Below, one piece after another: positions 1-5,765 of a stretch of DNA of 5,765 bases (position 1 is the stretch's first letter; each line of letters opens with the position of its first letter). Made by a program: the position numbers and the translations under genes. The notes under the pieces are model-generated. The model ran no database searches. It saw nothing but the letters and a program-made list of their open reading frames with translations, and was not told the origin of the DNA. Source of the DNA: Verrucomicrobiota bacterium (GTDB lineage: Bacteria; Verrucomicrobiota; Verrucomicrobiia; Verrucomicrobiales; DEV007); contig JAHDIL010000131.1 of NCBI GenBank assembly GCA_020630835.1, forward strand, positions 1-5,765, written 5' to 3'.

Positions 1-1
1 C

Positions 2-247
2 GAAGGCCGAGACCTCGAGGGCGTATTAGGGATGCAGGTGCACGTGGGTGACTCCATGACCGTCCAGTTTAAAGAGATCAAGATCAAGCACCTGCCAGAT
101 GACCTTGCCTTGAAGACAGACGCTGATACGAACATTCCTCCAGAGGCGACACTTGTGCGTCCACAGATGAGGTTGCCTAAGGATTGGGTCGCGCCTACCT
201 ACGGGGCTTGGAAAGCTGGTAAAGTAGAGATTCCTAAGAGGCCGTAG
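2..247 (+). CDS. C-terminal end of a DUF1080-type (3-keto-disaccharide hydrolase-like) protein, partial
   Basis: The frame is open from base 2 and stops at TAG 245-247, giving 81 visible residues; the real start is left of the window. The ATG at 32 is internal, because the ten codons before it already read as part of the same domain. Residues about 8-31 (GVLGMQVHVGDSMTVQFKEI followed by KIKHL) match the last strands of DUF1080, where a 'GxIxLQxHxGxxxxVxFxxIxIKEL' pattern closes the beta-sandwich. The family is concanavalin-like, usually secreted or periplasmic, and linked to glycoside or keto-sugar hydrolysis; it is greatly expanded in Verrucomicrobiota and Planctomycetota. After the usual domain end there is a tail of about 50 residues rich in Pro and Lys (LPKDWVAPTYGAWKAGKVEI near the end), which I cannot assign. 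It is convergent with the helicase operon, so no shared function is implied. The family call is fairly secure; the substrate and the rest of the protein are not visible. Confidence 0.72.
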   Translation, partial: EGRDLEGVLGMQVHVGDSMTVQFKEIKIKHLPDDLALKTDADTNIPPEATLVRPQMRLPKDWVAPTYGAWKAGKVEIPKRP

Positions 248-387
248 AGCGCTCGACTCAAAAGGATCCCGGACTCTGGATCCAACCATATAGAGCAAGC
301 CCTTTTTAGTTTTTCAGGACTACCCACGGTCGACAGGAGGACATGGGTATCAATTAGATACTATCACTTACTCATCTTTGGCGAGTC
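248..387. other. Convergent intergenic spacer, no clear terminator
   Basis: This lies between the stop codons of the DUF1080-type gene and the helicase gene. It holds weak dyads only: two GGATCC copies (264-269 and 278-283) that can form a 6-bp stem with an 8-base loop; TACCCA/TGGGTA arms (321-326 and 344-349); and an overlapping GTATC/GATAC pair (347-351 and 357-361). A T-rich stretch, CCTTTTTAGTTTTT, follows at 301-314, but it is about 17 bases beyond the GGATCC stem, so it does not make a standard intrinsic terminator. No open frame or promoter is supported here. Confidence 0.5.
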
Positions 388-3087
388 CTACTCCCCCGCC
401 CCCGAGAGCAAACTATGCATCGCCTCGGGCGTCAGGTCAATTGACGTGCTGGCCCTAGACAAAAGCCCTTCTGCCAGCTCATCTTTGCTCTCCTGCATCT
501 GGTGGATGCGCTCCTCCACAGTATTCTGGCAGATCAACTTATGCACGAAGACCGGCTTATCCTGACCGATGCGATAAGCACGATCGGTCGCCTGGTTTTC
601 GGCGGCTGGGTTCCACCAGGGGTCGTAGTGAATGACTGTATCAGCGCCTGTCAGGGTCAACCCAGTGCCGCCGGCCTTCAGCGAGATGAGGAACACCTGC
701 CCCTCACCACCCTGAAAGCGCTCGACTAACTCCTGCCGATCTTTAGTCGCTCCCGTGAGGATGAGATAGGGAATCTTCTGAGTAATAAGATGATCCTCTA
801 GCACCGAAAGCATGGAGGTGAACTGAGAGAAGACAAGGGTGCGATGCCCCTCCCTCCCGAGGGTTTCAATAAGCTCGCAGAAAAAATCGAACTTGGCAGA
901 CTCGACGTCTGCTTTGCCCTGTTCTTTCAGCAGGCGCGGATGACCACAGATCATGCGCAGCTTGAGCAAGGCCTCCAGAAACACAATCTTCGATTCCTGC
1001 CCTTGCGCCTCGAGGGCGGCGCGCACCTGCTTGTCCATGGTGGCGCGCACGGTCTCGTAGAGATCCTTCTGCTCGGAGTGCATGTCGATGAGATGAACGA
1101 TCTCATTTTTCGGCGGCAGTTCCTTGGCAACATCATTCTTAGTGCGTCGAAGAATCAGGGGAGCCAGCTTACGTGATAGCGCTTCCCGACGTTCCTTCTG
1201 ATCGCCTTTCTCGATGGGTAGTTGGTAGAAGGCTCGAAAAGTATCGCGAGATCCAAGAAAGCCAGGCATGAGGAAATTCATGAGGCTCCACAGCTCCCCG
1301 AGATGATTCTCAACCGGGGTGCCGGACAGGCAAACCCGATGATTCGCCTGCAGGGCGGCGACATTCCCAGCGATCTGGGAGGCATGGTTTTTGATGTATT
1401 GTGCTTCGTCTAGGATAAGCAGATGAAAGCGCCGGTCAGCATACCACTGAGCATCGCGGTTCATGAGAGCATAGGAGGTGATCACGAGATCGCTCTCAGC
1501 AATGCGGTGAAGCATGGATGAACGATGCGCACCCTGGAGCACAAGAACGCGCAGGCTAGGCGCGAACTTGGCTGCCTCGCGCTGCCAGTTCATCGCCACA
1601 CTAGTCGGGGCTAGCACGAGACTAGGCAATCCATCATTCCGCTCACTTTCAACTTCTGCTAGGATGTGAGCGAGAGATTGCAGAGTTTTCCCGAGTCCCA
1701 TGTCATCAGCAAGAATGCCATTGAGTCCATACTCGACGAGAAACTGCATCCACTGGTATCCGTCGAGCTGGTAGGGGCGAAGCTCGGCCTCTAAGCTGGG
1801 TGGGGGTGGCACGGGATCGATGTTTTTGAAGTCGCTTATTCTCCGATGAAGGTCAAGTAGCCGCGGCGAGTCCGACACCACATCCATAAGACCTTTTTCT
1901 GCTTGCGCTAAAAACTCGGCCGCCTCGAGATCGCCCATCTTCATAAGAGGGTCAATGTTAGTCTTAGAGTCACTAAACGAAAACGACATCACCTCCTCCA
2001 GCGTTCTCATCAAATGCCGAAAACGTCCCACCGGAACAACTAGGCATCGAGAATCTGGCAGAACGACCATAAAGGTGCTTTCATCAGGCTTTCCTTCGGT
2101 CATCTCTAGAAAGCGATTCGTCACTAGACTGGCAAGGATAGGCTGTAGATCAAAGGGTTCGCCATTGATCTCGAATCCGGCTGATAGGTAAAACCACCCC
2201 TTGCCTTCTTCGACGATTTCTGCTTTCCATCCATCCGTCTGGAAGATGAGTGGCGTAATCTCAGGAAAAGGAGGAACATCTACTACGACGCCTTTCTGCT
2301 CTAGCTTTGGGAGAGCCTCCTGCACGAAACGTTGCCAATAAACTAGAGGTAGCGGCCACTCTTTTCGGTCTGGCGCCCACTTGCTGCCACTCGGTGGAGA
2401 ACCGTCCGGCAACTCAAGAGGGACTAAACCTAGGACGTCCAACTCTCGCACGAGTTTCGGCTGGCTCGCATGCCTATTTGAAAAGTTAAGTTCTGTAAAT
2501 CCCTGCCCATCTTCCGCTCTCAAAAACACATGCCCATAGTGATCCGGATACGATGGTGGATCACTATCTTTACGCCGCCGCAGCTTGATACATGCCCATC
2601 GTGAGACGCCAGGTGCTGTCCCACCTGTATCAAAATCCCCTACTTTTTCCTCCTCACCATCGGGCGGCTCCTCTGAAATTGTTTTTTGCGCGATCTCTTC
2701 GTGGCTTTTCTCGTCAAGAAGCACTTCTCCAAACATACGCTGCCAGCGAGCGGGATGCTTTAGGGCGCGTGTAAGAAATTCCAATATGGCTGCCTGATGT
2801 GAACAATCTGATCCCTGCGAGCAAGTGCAACTACCTTCTACCACATAACCGCCACCATCAGGCCAGATAACAATCTCCGTTTCGTGGGTTTTGGCCTGCT
2901 CCCCCTTACCGTCAGAAACAAGAGCCCTAATCTCGATCTCACCCTCGGCAATCCATTCAGCACGCACTTGATACACCTGTTTAGCGCGAGCGATCTTCAC
3001 TCCCAGCTCTGCCACCCATGGTTCGAAACGGTCCGCCCACTGACGTTTCGCTAAGTAGCTCTCAAGAGCACCTGGGAGAGACGACAT
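388..3087 (-). CDS. SNF2-family ATP-dependent helicase/translocase with N-terminal SWIM zinc finger
   Basis: A complete 899-residue Swi2/Snf2 (superfamily 2) protein, expected to use ATP hydrolysis to translocate on double-stranded DNA in the cytoplasm. Numbered from the ATG at 3085-3087: a SWIM finger with C87, C89, C95 and H97 (CTCSQGSDCSH); an acidic, probably flexible linker around 139-156; a middle region of about 270 residues without a motif I recognise, possibly the bacterial SNF2-associated region; then the helicase core. Core motifs are all intact: LRPYQLDGYQWM 436-447, Walker A DDMGLGKT 461-468, Ia LVLAPTSVAMNW 490-501, DEAQ 560-563, SGTP 588-591, LILRRTK 644-650, RTLVFSQF 749-756, motif V SLKAGGTGLTLTGAD 802-816, and motif VI QATDRAYRIGQ 832-842 with its two arginines. 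The C-terminus ends in the 'IDLTPEAM' type tail common in bacterial SNF2 proteins. A TTG at 3091-3093, directly after the upstream stop, would add two residues; the ATG is preferred. There is no obvious Shine-Dalgarno sequence, and the 6-base gap suggests translational coupling. The biological target is unknown. Confidence 0.95.
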   Translation of the reverse strand: MSSLPGALESYLAKRQWADRFEPWVAELGVKIARAKQVYQVRAEWIAEGEIEIRALVSDGKGEQAKTHETEIVIWPDGGGYVVEGSCTCSQGSDCSHQAAILEFLTRALKHPARWQRMFGEVLLDEKSHEEIAQKTISEEPPDGEEEKVGDFDTGGTAPGVSRWACIKLRRRKDSDPPSYPDHYGHVFLRAEDGQGFTELNFSNRHASQPKLVRELDVLGLVPLELPDGSPPSGSKWAPDRKEWPLPLVYWQRFVQEALPKLEQKGVVVDVPPFPEITPLIFQTDGWKAEIVEEGKGWFYLSAGFEINGEPFDLQPILASLVTNRFLEMTEGKPDESTFMVVLPDSRCLVVPVGRFRHLMRTLEEVMSFSFSDSKTNIDPLMKMGDLEAAEFLAQAEKGLMDVVSDSPRLLDLHRRISDFKNIDPVPPPPSLEAELRPYQLDGYQWMQFLVEYGLNGILADDMGLGKTLQSLAHILAEVESERNDGLPSLVLAPTSVAMNWQREAAKFAPSLRVLVLQGAHRSSMLHRIAESDLVITSYALMNRDAQWYADRRFHLLILDEAQYIKNHASQIAGNVAALQANHRVCLSGTPVENHLGELWSLMNFLMPGFLGSRDTFRAFYQLPIEKGDQKERREALSRKLAPLILRRTKNDVAKELPPKNEIVHLIDMHSEQKDLYETVRATMDKQVRAALEAQGQESKIVFLEALLKLRMICGHPRLLKEQGKADVESAKFDFFCELIETLGREGHRTLVFSQFTSMLSVLEDHLITQKIPYLILTGATKDRQELVERFQGGEGQVFLISLKAGGTGLTLTGADTVIHYDPWWNPAAENQATDRAYRIGQDKPVFVHKLICQNTVEERIHQMQESKDELAEGLLSRASTSIDLTPEAMHSLLSGAGE
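2536..2567. repeat. 10-bp perfect inverted repeat inside the helicase gene
   Basis: The arms ATAGTGATCC (2536-2545) and GGATCACTAT (2558-2567) are exact reverse complements around a 12-base spacer. It falls in the helicase reading frame, encoding DSDPPSYPDHY (residues 174-184), just after the acidic linker and the basic KLRRRK stretch. It keeps the frame open. It may be chance, an mRNA hairpin, or the remains of a small palindromic insertion; a single copy cannot decide. Confidence 0.6.
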
Positions 3088-3093
3088 AGCCAA

Positions 3094-3780
3094 TTACAGC
3101 TTTTTCGCTCTGCCATAGACACCCGGGCTGAGCAATTTCTTCACATCATCAACGCTCAGGCCTGCATTGTCTTGGTAACCCATAACTTGCTGCGTTCCGG
3201 TGGCGAGCGTGGAATTATTCCGCGCGGCGGTTCCTGCTCGATCCGATTTTGTAACGAAACGCTGCTGACTAGATGCGGTTTGTGAAGCAGTGCCAAACTG
3301 CTCGAGGCCTTGGCTCCCGCGCGACTCGGTTCCGAATAAGCGTTGCGCAAATCGACTCTTTTTCGCCCGATTCTCCCGAGCACTCTGACCTCCATAATCG
3401 CTCTGGGAAACACCCGCATATTGCTGACGATTTAAATACTCTGGCAACCGAAAATCTTTAGTCCCCGCTTTCGCTTGCTTCATACGAGCGTTCTTCGTGC
3501 GAAACACCTGACTCACCCCCGCAGCCTTGTCTCCTTGAAAGAGATTCGGCCGATCTGCCTGGATAGTGCCATCCTCGCCTATCGTATAACCTTTTTCCGC
3601 GAACTTGGAGCGTATTTCTGATGAATCATTACCTCCTCCTTGCCCTCCCCAGACATTCTGGTCAAAGCCGAAGCTAGTCCGAGTATTCTTAACTTCACGA
3701 GTCGTCTTGCACTGGCAGAGTCCCAGAACAACAAGAGTCAGGGCAAAGCAACGCAAAGGAAGTAGGTGAAAAATAGCCAT
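3094..3780 (-). CDS. Putative lipoprotein, Gln/Arg/Gly-rich, function unknown
   Basis: This is a 228-residue protein counted from the ATG at 3778-3780. The N-terminus looks like a lipoprotein signal: a short n-region with R10, a hydrophobic stretch about 11-22 (CFALTLVVLGLC), then Q23 and C24 followed by KTT. C24 would be the lipidated cysteine; C22 is an alternative. The lipobox (L-C-Q-C or L-G-L-C) is not the canonical L-[AS]-[GA]-C, so the call is tentative. There are only three Cys, all in the first 24 residues. The rest is polar and low in hydrophobics, rich in Q, G, S, R and K, and probably largely disordered; AGVSQ occurs twice (about 87-91 and 122-126). A more ordered C-terminus reads LSVDDVKKLLSPGVYGRAKKL-like. 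A TTG at 3808-3810 would give 238 residues but overlap the restored upstream frame, so the ATG is chosen; no Shine-Dalgarno sequence is visible. The helicase gene starts 6 bases after its stop codon. I do not recognise the family. Confidence 0.75.
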   Translation of the reverse strand: MAIFHLLPLRCFALTLVVLGLCQCKTTREVKNTRTSFGFDQNVWGGQGGGNDSSEIRSKFAEKGYTIGEDGTIQADRPNLFQGDKAAGVSQVFRTKNARMKQAKAGTKDFRLPEYLNRQQYAGVSQSDYGGQSARENRAKKSRFAQRLFGTESRGSQGLEQFGTASQTASSQQRFVTKSDRAGTAARNNSTLATGTQQVMGYQDNAGLSVDDVKKLLSPGVYGRAKKL

Positions 3781-3803
3781 TAACGAAAGAACAAGCGTCA
3801 ATC

Positions 3804-3968
3804 TCACCAAGTATGGCCGAGCCGGCGACTCTCAGCAAGCTGCTTCTGCCAACGCGCGATTTCCTCCCGCTGGCCCGCATGAAGCTCGAACCCCGCAGCA
3901 AATGTCGAAAGTTCCTCGAGCTCACCCTGTGCCTCCGCGAGCTGGGCGCCGACGCGGATATCCGCTGT
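3804..3968 (-). pseudogene. Out-of-frame 3' continuation of the helical-repeat gene (54 codons plus stop)
   Basis: In the frame +1 to the upstream gene, 54 codons run from ACA (3966-3968) to TGA (3804-3806). They have no start codon of their own and are preceded by in-frame stops (for example TAA at 3990-3992). The peptide is strongly protein-like: GAQLAEAQGELEEL, then FELHAGQREEIARWQKQLAE, ending RRLGHTW. It is a charged, Leu/Ala/Glu/Gln-rich amphipathic helix or coiled coil. By hand count, 36 of 54 codons end in G or C. By contrast, the written frame here gives a Pro/Arg/Gly tail. With this tail restored, the upstream gene would stop 23 bases before the lipoprotein ATG, a normal operon spacing. 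Best read as the true C-terminus of the upstream gene, displaced by an indel in 3969-3989. Confidence 0.7.
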
Positions 3969-5765
3969 CCCTTTGCCAGGCCTGGTTAATTACATCGCTA
4001 GCAGCTCTCAACTGCTTCACCCGGATGAAATGTTGTGTGGCGGAGCGCAAGAAGGGCCCATGTTCCCAAGAGGTTACGTGCACACGGTTGAGAATCTCAT
4101 GGTAAACGCGCGATGCAAAGATGGGGTCAGCTTCAACACTGAGTCGATCACAGAGGCGATACCACCGCTCTCGCTCTTTTCTGGCTTGCCCACTCGATTG
4201 CGAGAAAACATCGCGCGCCTCACTCTGAGCCAAGGCAGATGCAATCGCTTCCGCCGCTTCGGCATGGGCTCCGACCTGAGAAAAAAAGCGGACAACGGAT
4301 AGACGGTCCTCCGACAACAAACTAGCTCCACTGATGCGCCCATCCCTGAGCCAGCTCCGAACGGCTTCAGCGCCCCCCGCCGGGATAAAAGCGAGGGCTC
4401 TCAACGCGGCTATATTACCTTGCAACTCTGGGTATTGCGCAAAAACAACCTCCATCTCGACCTTGCCCTCCTGATGAATTATGATGTCTCTGAGCAAGCG
4501 GCTAGACGAACTCGCCATTGGCAGTTCCGCAAGTTGCTTTCGATCAACTGGCTCTGCAGCACTAAGTCTCTTTCGTAACTCTTGTATCTCGAAACGGCGC
4601 TCATAAATAGGGAAATTGGTTTCCTCCATTGCACGAAACCAAACACGCCATAGGTCCTCGACTTCCAACCATGATGCTCCCTGATGCATGCGCAGGTGAA
4701 GCATCTGCTCACAGATGGCGATACGCTGCTCAGCACGCCGCGCTATGCGCAGCTGATACTGCATAAGGTTATGCGCTAGAGCCGTCTCCTCCATCTGAAT
4801 AAGGAGATCGATTAGTCGCACCGACGCATCCCCACTAAAACGCCCGATCGATCTGCGCACAATCTCTCGCAAAGGCACCAGGTCCTCATGCTGAAACCCT
4901 GCTTCATGCAGACCCACCTGAAGTAACAGCGCTTCCTGGAGAGGGCTTGATTCTGTGAGTGGAGATTCAACGACTTGCTGAGCCAATTTGAATGCCGACG
5001 AATACTCACCCTGCGTAAAGAAGAACTTCGCTCCGAGCAGCTGCTGCTCAGGTCTGAGCAAGCCTTTCGCCTCTTTTTCATCCACAAAATTAGAATATGC
5101 GGCAGCCGTAGCATGTTCCCTCATATGGTCGAAACCATATTCTAAAAATGGGTCAAACGTGGTCGCCCCAGAGGCGTCGGCCGGCCGGATGCGCGCAAGG
5201 AGCTCTTCCTCTCTATCAGCCAAAGATAAAAACTCCGCTATCTGCTCGGCGATAAACTCCTGTGTAACTTCTGGCGGTAGGGCACGCCTACCATCTTCGA
5301 GATCATAAAGCACTGATAAAGCGTGCTCTGCCCTGTAGCTTTCTCGACACGCTAACAAAAATGCCTGCAACTCAAATAAACTAAGTGACGGATCTTCACT
5401 GCCCAGCGGGAACGTTTGAGAAGCGAGATACGGGTATCCCGCGCTCGCTAGGTATTGAGGAATTTCATTTATGAGACCGCCAAAATCAGGGTGCCCGATT
5501 GCCGCTCTCATCTGGCTCATACGCTCCTCAGATGAAAGGAGCGGAAACTGAGAGACCAAGCGTTTGAAATCATACCGTCGCCACTCAAGAAGATCTCTCT
5601 CATCGGAAACACCAGACGTGACGTGCAAGGGAACCTCCCACAGATCGGAAACGAGAGCTCGATTTGCCCCGATTCCAAGCAGCTGAGATGTAGTGCCTTC
5701 GTGCAAGCGCTGCATATACTCCCAAAGCCTAGTCTGGTTTGCACCTTCCTCCTCTTCATCCCTCA
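3922..5765 (-). CDS. Large all-helical TPR-like protein, partial at N-terminus, probably frameshifted at C-terminus
   Basis: The frame is open from the right edge of the window to TGA 3922-3924, 613 full codons plus the stop. The ATG at 5713-5715 is not a secure start: the 16 codons before it (RDEEEEGANQTRLWEY) are open and acidic, and no well-spaced ribosome site precedes it, so the gene probably begins outside the window. Counting from that ATG, the protein is almost entirely predicted helix, with TPR-like helical hairpins at about 225-252 (LLGAKFFFTQGEYSSAFKLA, then QQVVESP), 473-500 (FFSQVGAHAEAAEAIASAL) and 555-582. No enzyme motif, membrane segment or Cys/His metal site is visible, so a scaffold or protein-binding role is the most that can be inferred. 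The last 14 or so residues (SGYPRRRPARGGTG) look like non-native frame; the likely true C-terminus continues in the +1 frame to 3804. It is upstream of, and probably co-transcribed with, the lipoprotein-like and SNF2 genes. I do not recognise the family. Confidence 0.82.
   Translation of the reverse strand, partial: RDEEEEGANQTRLWEYMQRLHEGTTSQLLGIGANRALVSDLWEVPLHVTSGVSDERDLLEWRRYDFKRLVSQFPLLSSEERMSQMRAAIGHPDFGGLINEIPQYLASAGYPYLASQTFPLGSEDPSLSLFELQAFLLACRESYRAEHALSVLYDLEDGRRALPPEVTQEFIAEQIAEFLSLADREEELLARIRPADASGATTFDPFLEYGFDHMREHATAAAYSNFVDEKEAKGLLRPEQQLLGAKFFFTQGEYSSAFKLAQQVVESPLTESSPLQEALLLQVGLHEAGFQHEDLVPLREIVRRSIGRFSGDASVRLIDLLIQMEETALAHNLMQYQLRIARRAEQRIAICEQMLHLRMHQGASWLEVEDLWRVWFRAMEETNFPIYERRFEIQELRKRLSAAEPVDRKQLAELPMASSSSRLLRDIIIHQEGKVEMEVVFAQYPELQGNIAALRALAFIPAGGAEAVRSWLRDGRISGASLLSEDRLSVVRFFSQVGAHAEAAEAIASALAQSEARDVFSQSSGQARKERERWYRLCDRLSVEADPIFASRVYHEILNRVHVTSWEHGPFLRSATQHFIRVKQLRAASDVINQAWQRDSGYPRRRPARGGTG

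Noticed and set aside
264..314. GGATCC/GGATCC hairpin plus T-rich stretch as an intrinsic terminator for the DUF1080-type gene
   Set aside because: The stem is only 6 bp and the T-rich segment is about 17 bases away, so the standard stem-then-U-tract arrangement is absent.
844..1176. 110-codon + strand open frame opposite the helicase gene
   Set aside because: It lies wholly antisense to conserved helicase motifs; its composition and lack of a ribosome site mark it as a shadow of the real gene.
3088..3093. TTG start for the helicase at 3091-3093
   Set aside because: It abuts the upstream TAA and adds two residues only; the ATG at 3085-3087 is the more likely start, though this is not proven.
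3781..3810. TTG start for the lipoprotein-like gene at 3808-3810
   Set aside because: It has no ribosome site, would overlap the restored upstream frame, and gives a longer hydrophobic leader that fits an export signal less well than the ATG at 3780.
3695..3925. 76-codon minus-strand frame starting at a GTG across the gene 3/gene 2 junction
   Set aside because: It overlaps the lipoprotein signal sequence in another frame, and its peptide is Arg/Ser/Cys-rich without protein-like pattern; the +1-frame helix explains the same bases far better.
4988..5308. 106-codon + strand open frame
   Set aside because: Antisense to the helical-repeat gene; Ser-rich low-complexity reading typical of an opposite-strand shadow.
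1..5765. CRISPR arrays, tRNA or rRNA genes, insertion sequence ends
   Set aside because: No regularly spaced repeats, cloverleaf-like segments, conserved rRNA stretches, transposase motifs or terminal inverted repeats were seen on either strand.

Overview
The window is most consistent with a Verrucomicrobiota or Planctomycetota-like bacterium. This is inferred from a DUF1080 (3-keto-disaccharide hydrolase-type) protein end, a lipoprotein-like Q/G/R-rich small protein, a SWIM plus SNF2 helicase, and genes without clear Shine-Dalgarno sequences. The phylum is an inference; nothing in the window (rRNA, marker gene) settles it.

Layout: on the + strand at the left edge lies the C-terminal end of a DUF1080-type protein (2-247). 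A 140-base spacer with no convincing terminator separates it from a convergent block of three tightly packed minus-strand genes. In order of transcription these are: (1) a large all-helical, TPR-like protein that enters from beyond the right edge (5765 down to 3922 as written); (2) a small lipoprotein-like protein with a disordered, Gln/Arg/Gly-rich body (3780-3094); (3) a complete 899-residue SNF2-family helicase/translocase with an N-terminal SWIM zinc finger (3087-388). The last two genes are separated by 6 bases, so they are very probably co-transcribed and perhaps translationally coupled. The promoter of the block would lie to the right of the window.

The most notable observation is that the helical-repeat gene looks frameshifted near its 3' end. 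Its written frame ends in a short Pro/Arg/Gly-rich tail and stops at 3922. A +1 frame takes over at a short A3G3 run (3969-3974) and encodes 54 more residues of convincing charged helix, stopping at 3804, only 23 bases before the ATG of the next gene. The 'intergenic' stretch 3781-3921 is therefore mostly coding sequence in another frame, from either a sequence error or a real mutation.

How the three genes cooperate is not evident. A nuclear-type DNA translocase, a probable envelope lipoprotein and a helical-repeat protein in one operon is an odd mix, and I do not recognise it as a named system. No RNA genes, CRISPR arrays, insertion sequences or attachment sites were seen.
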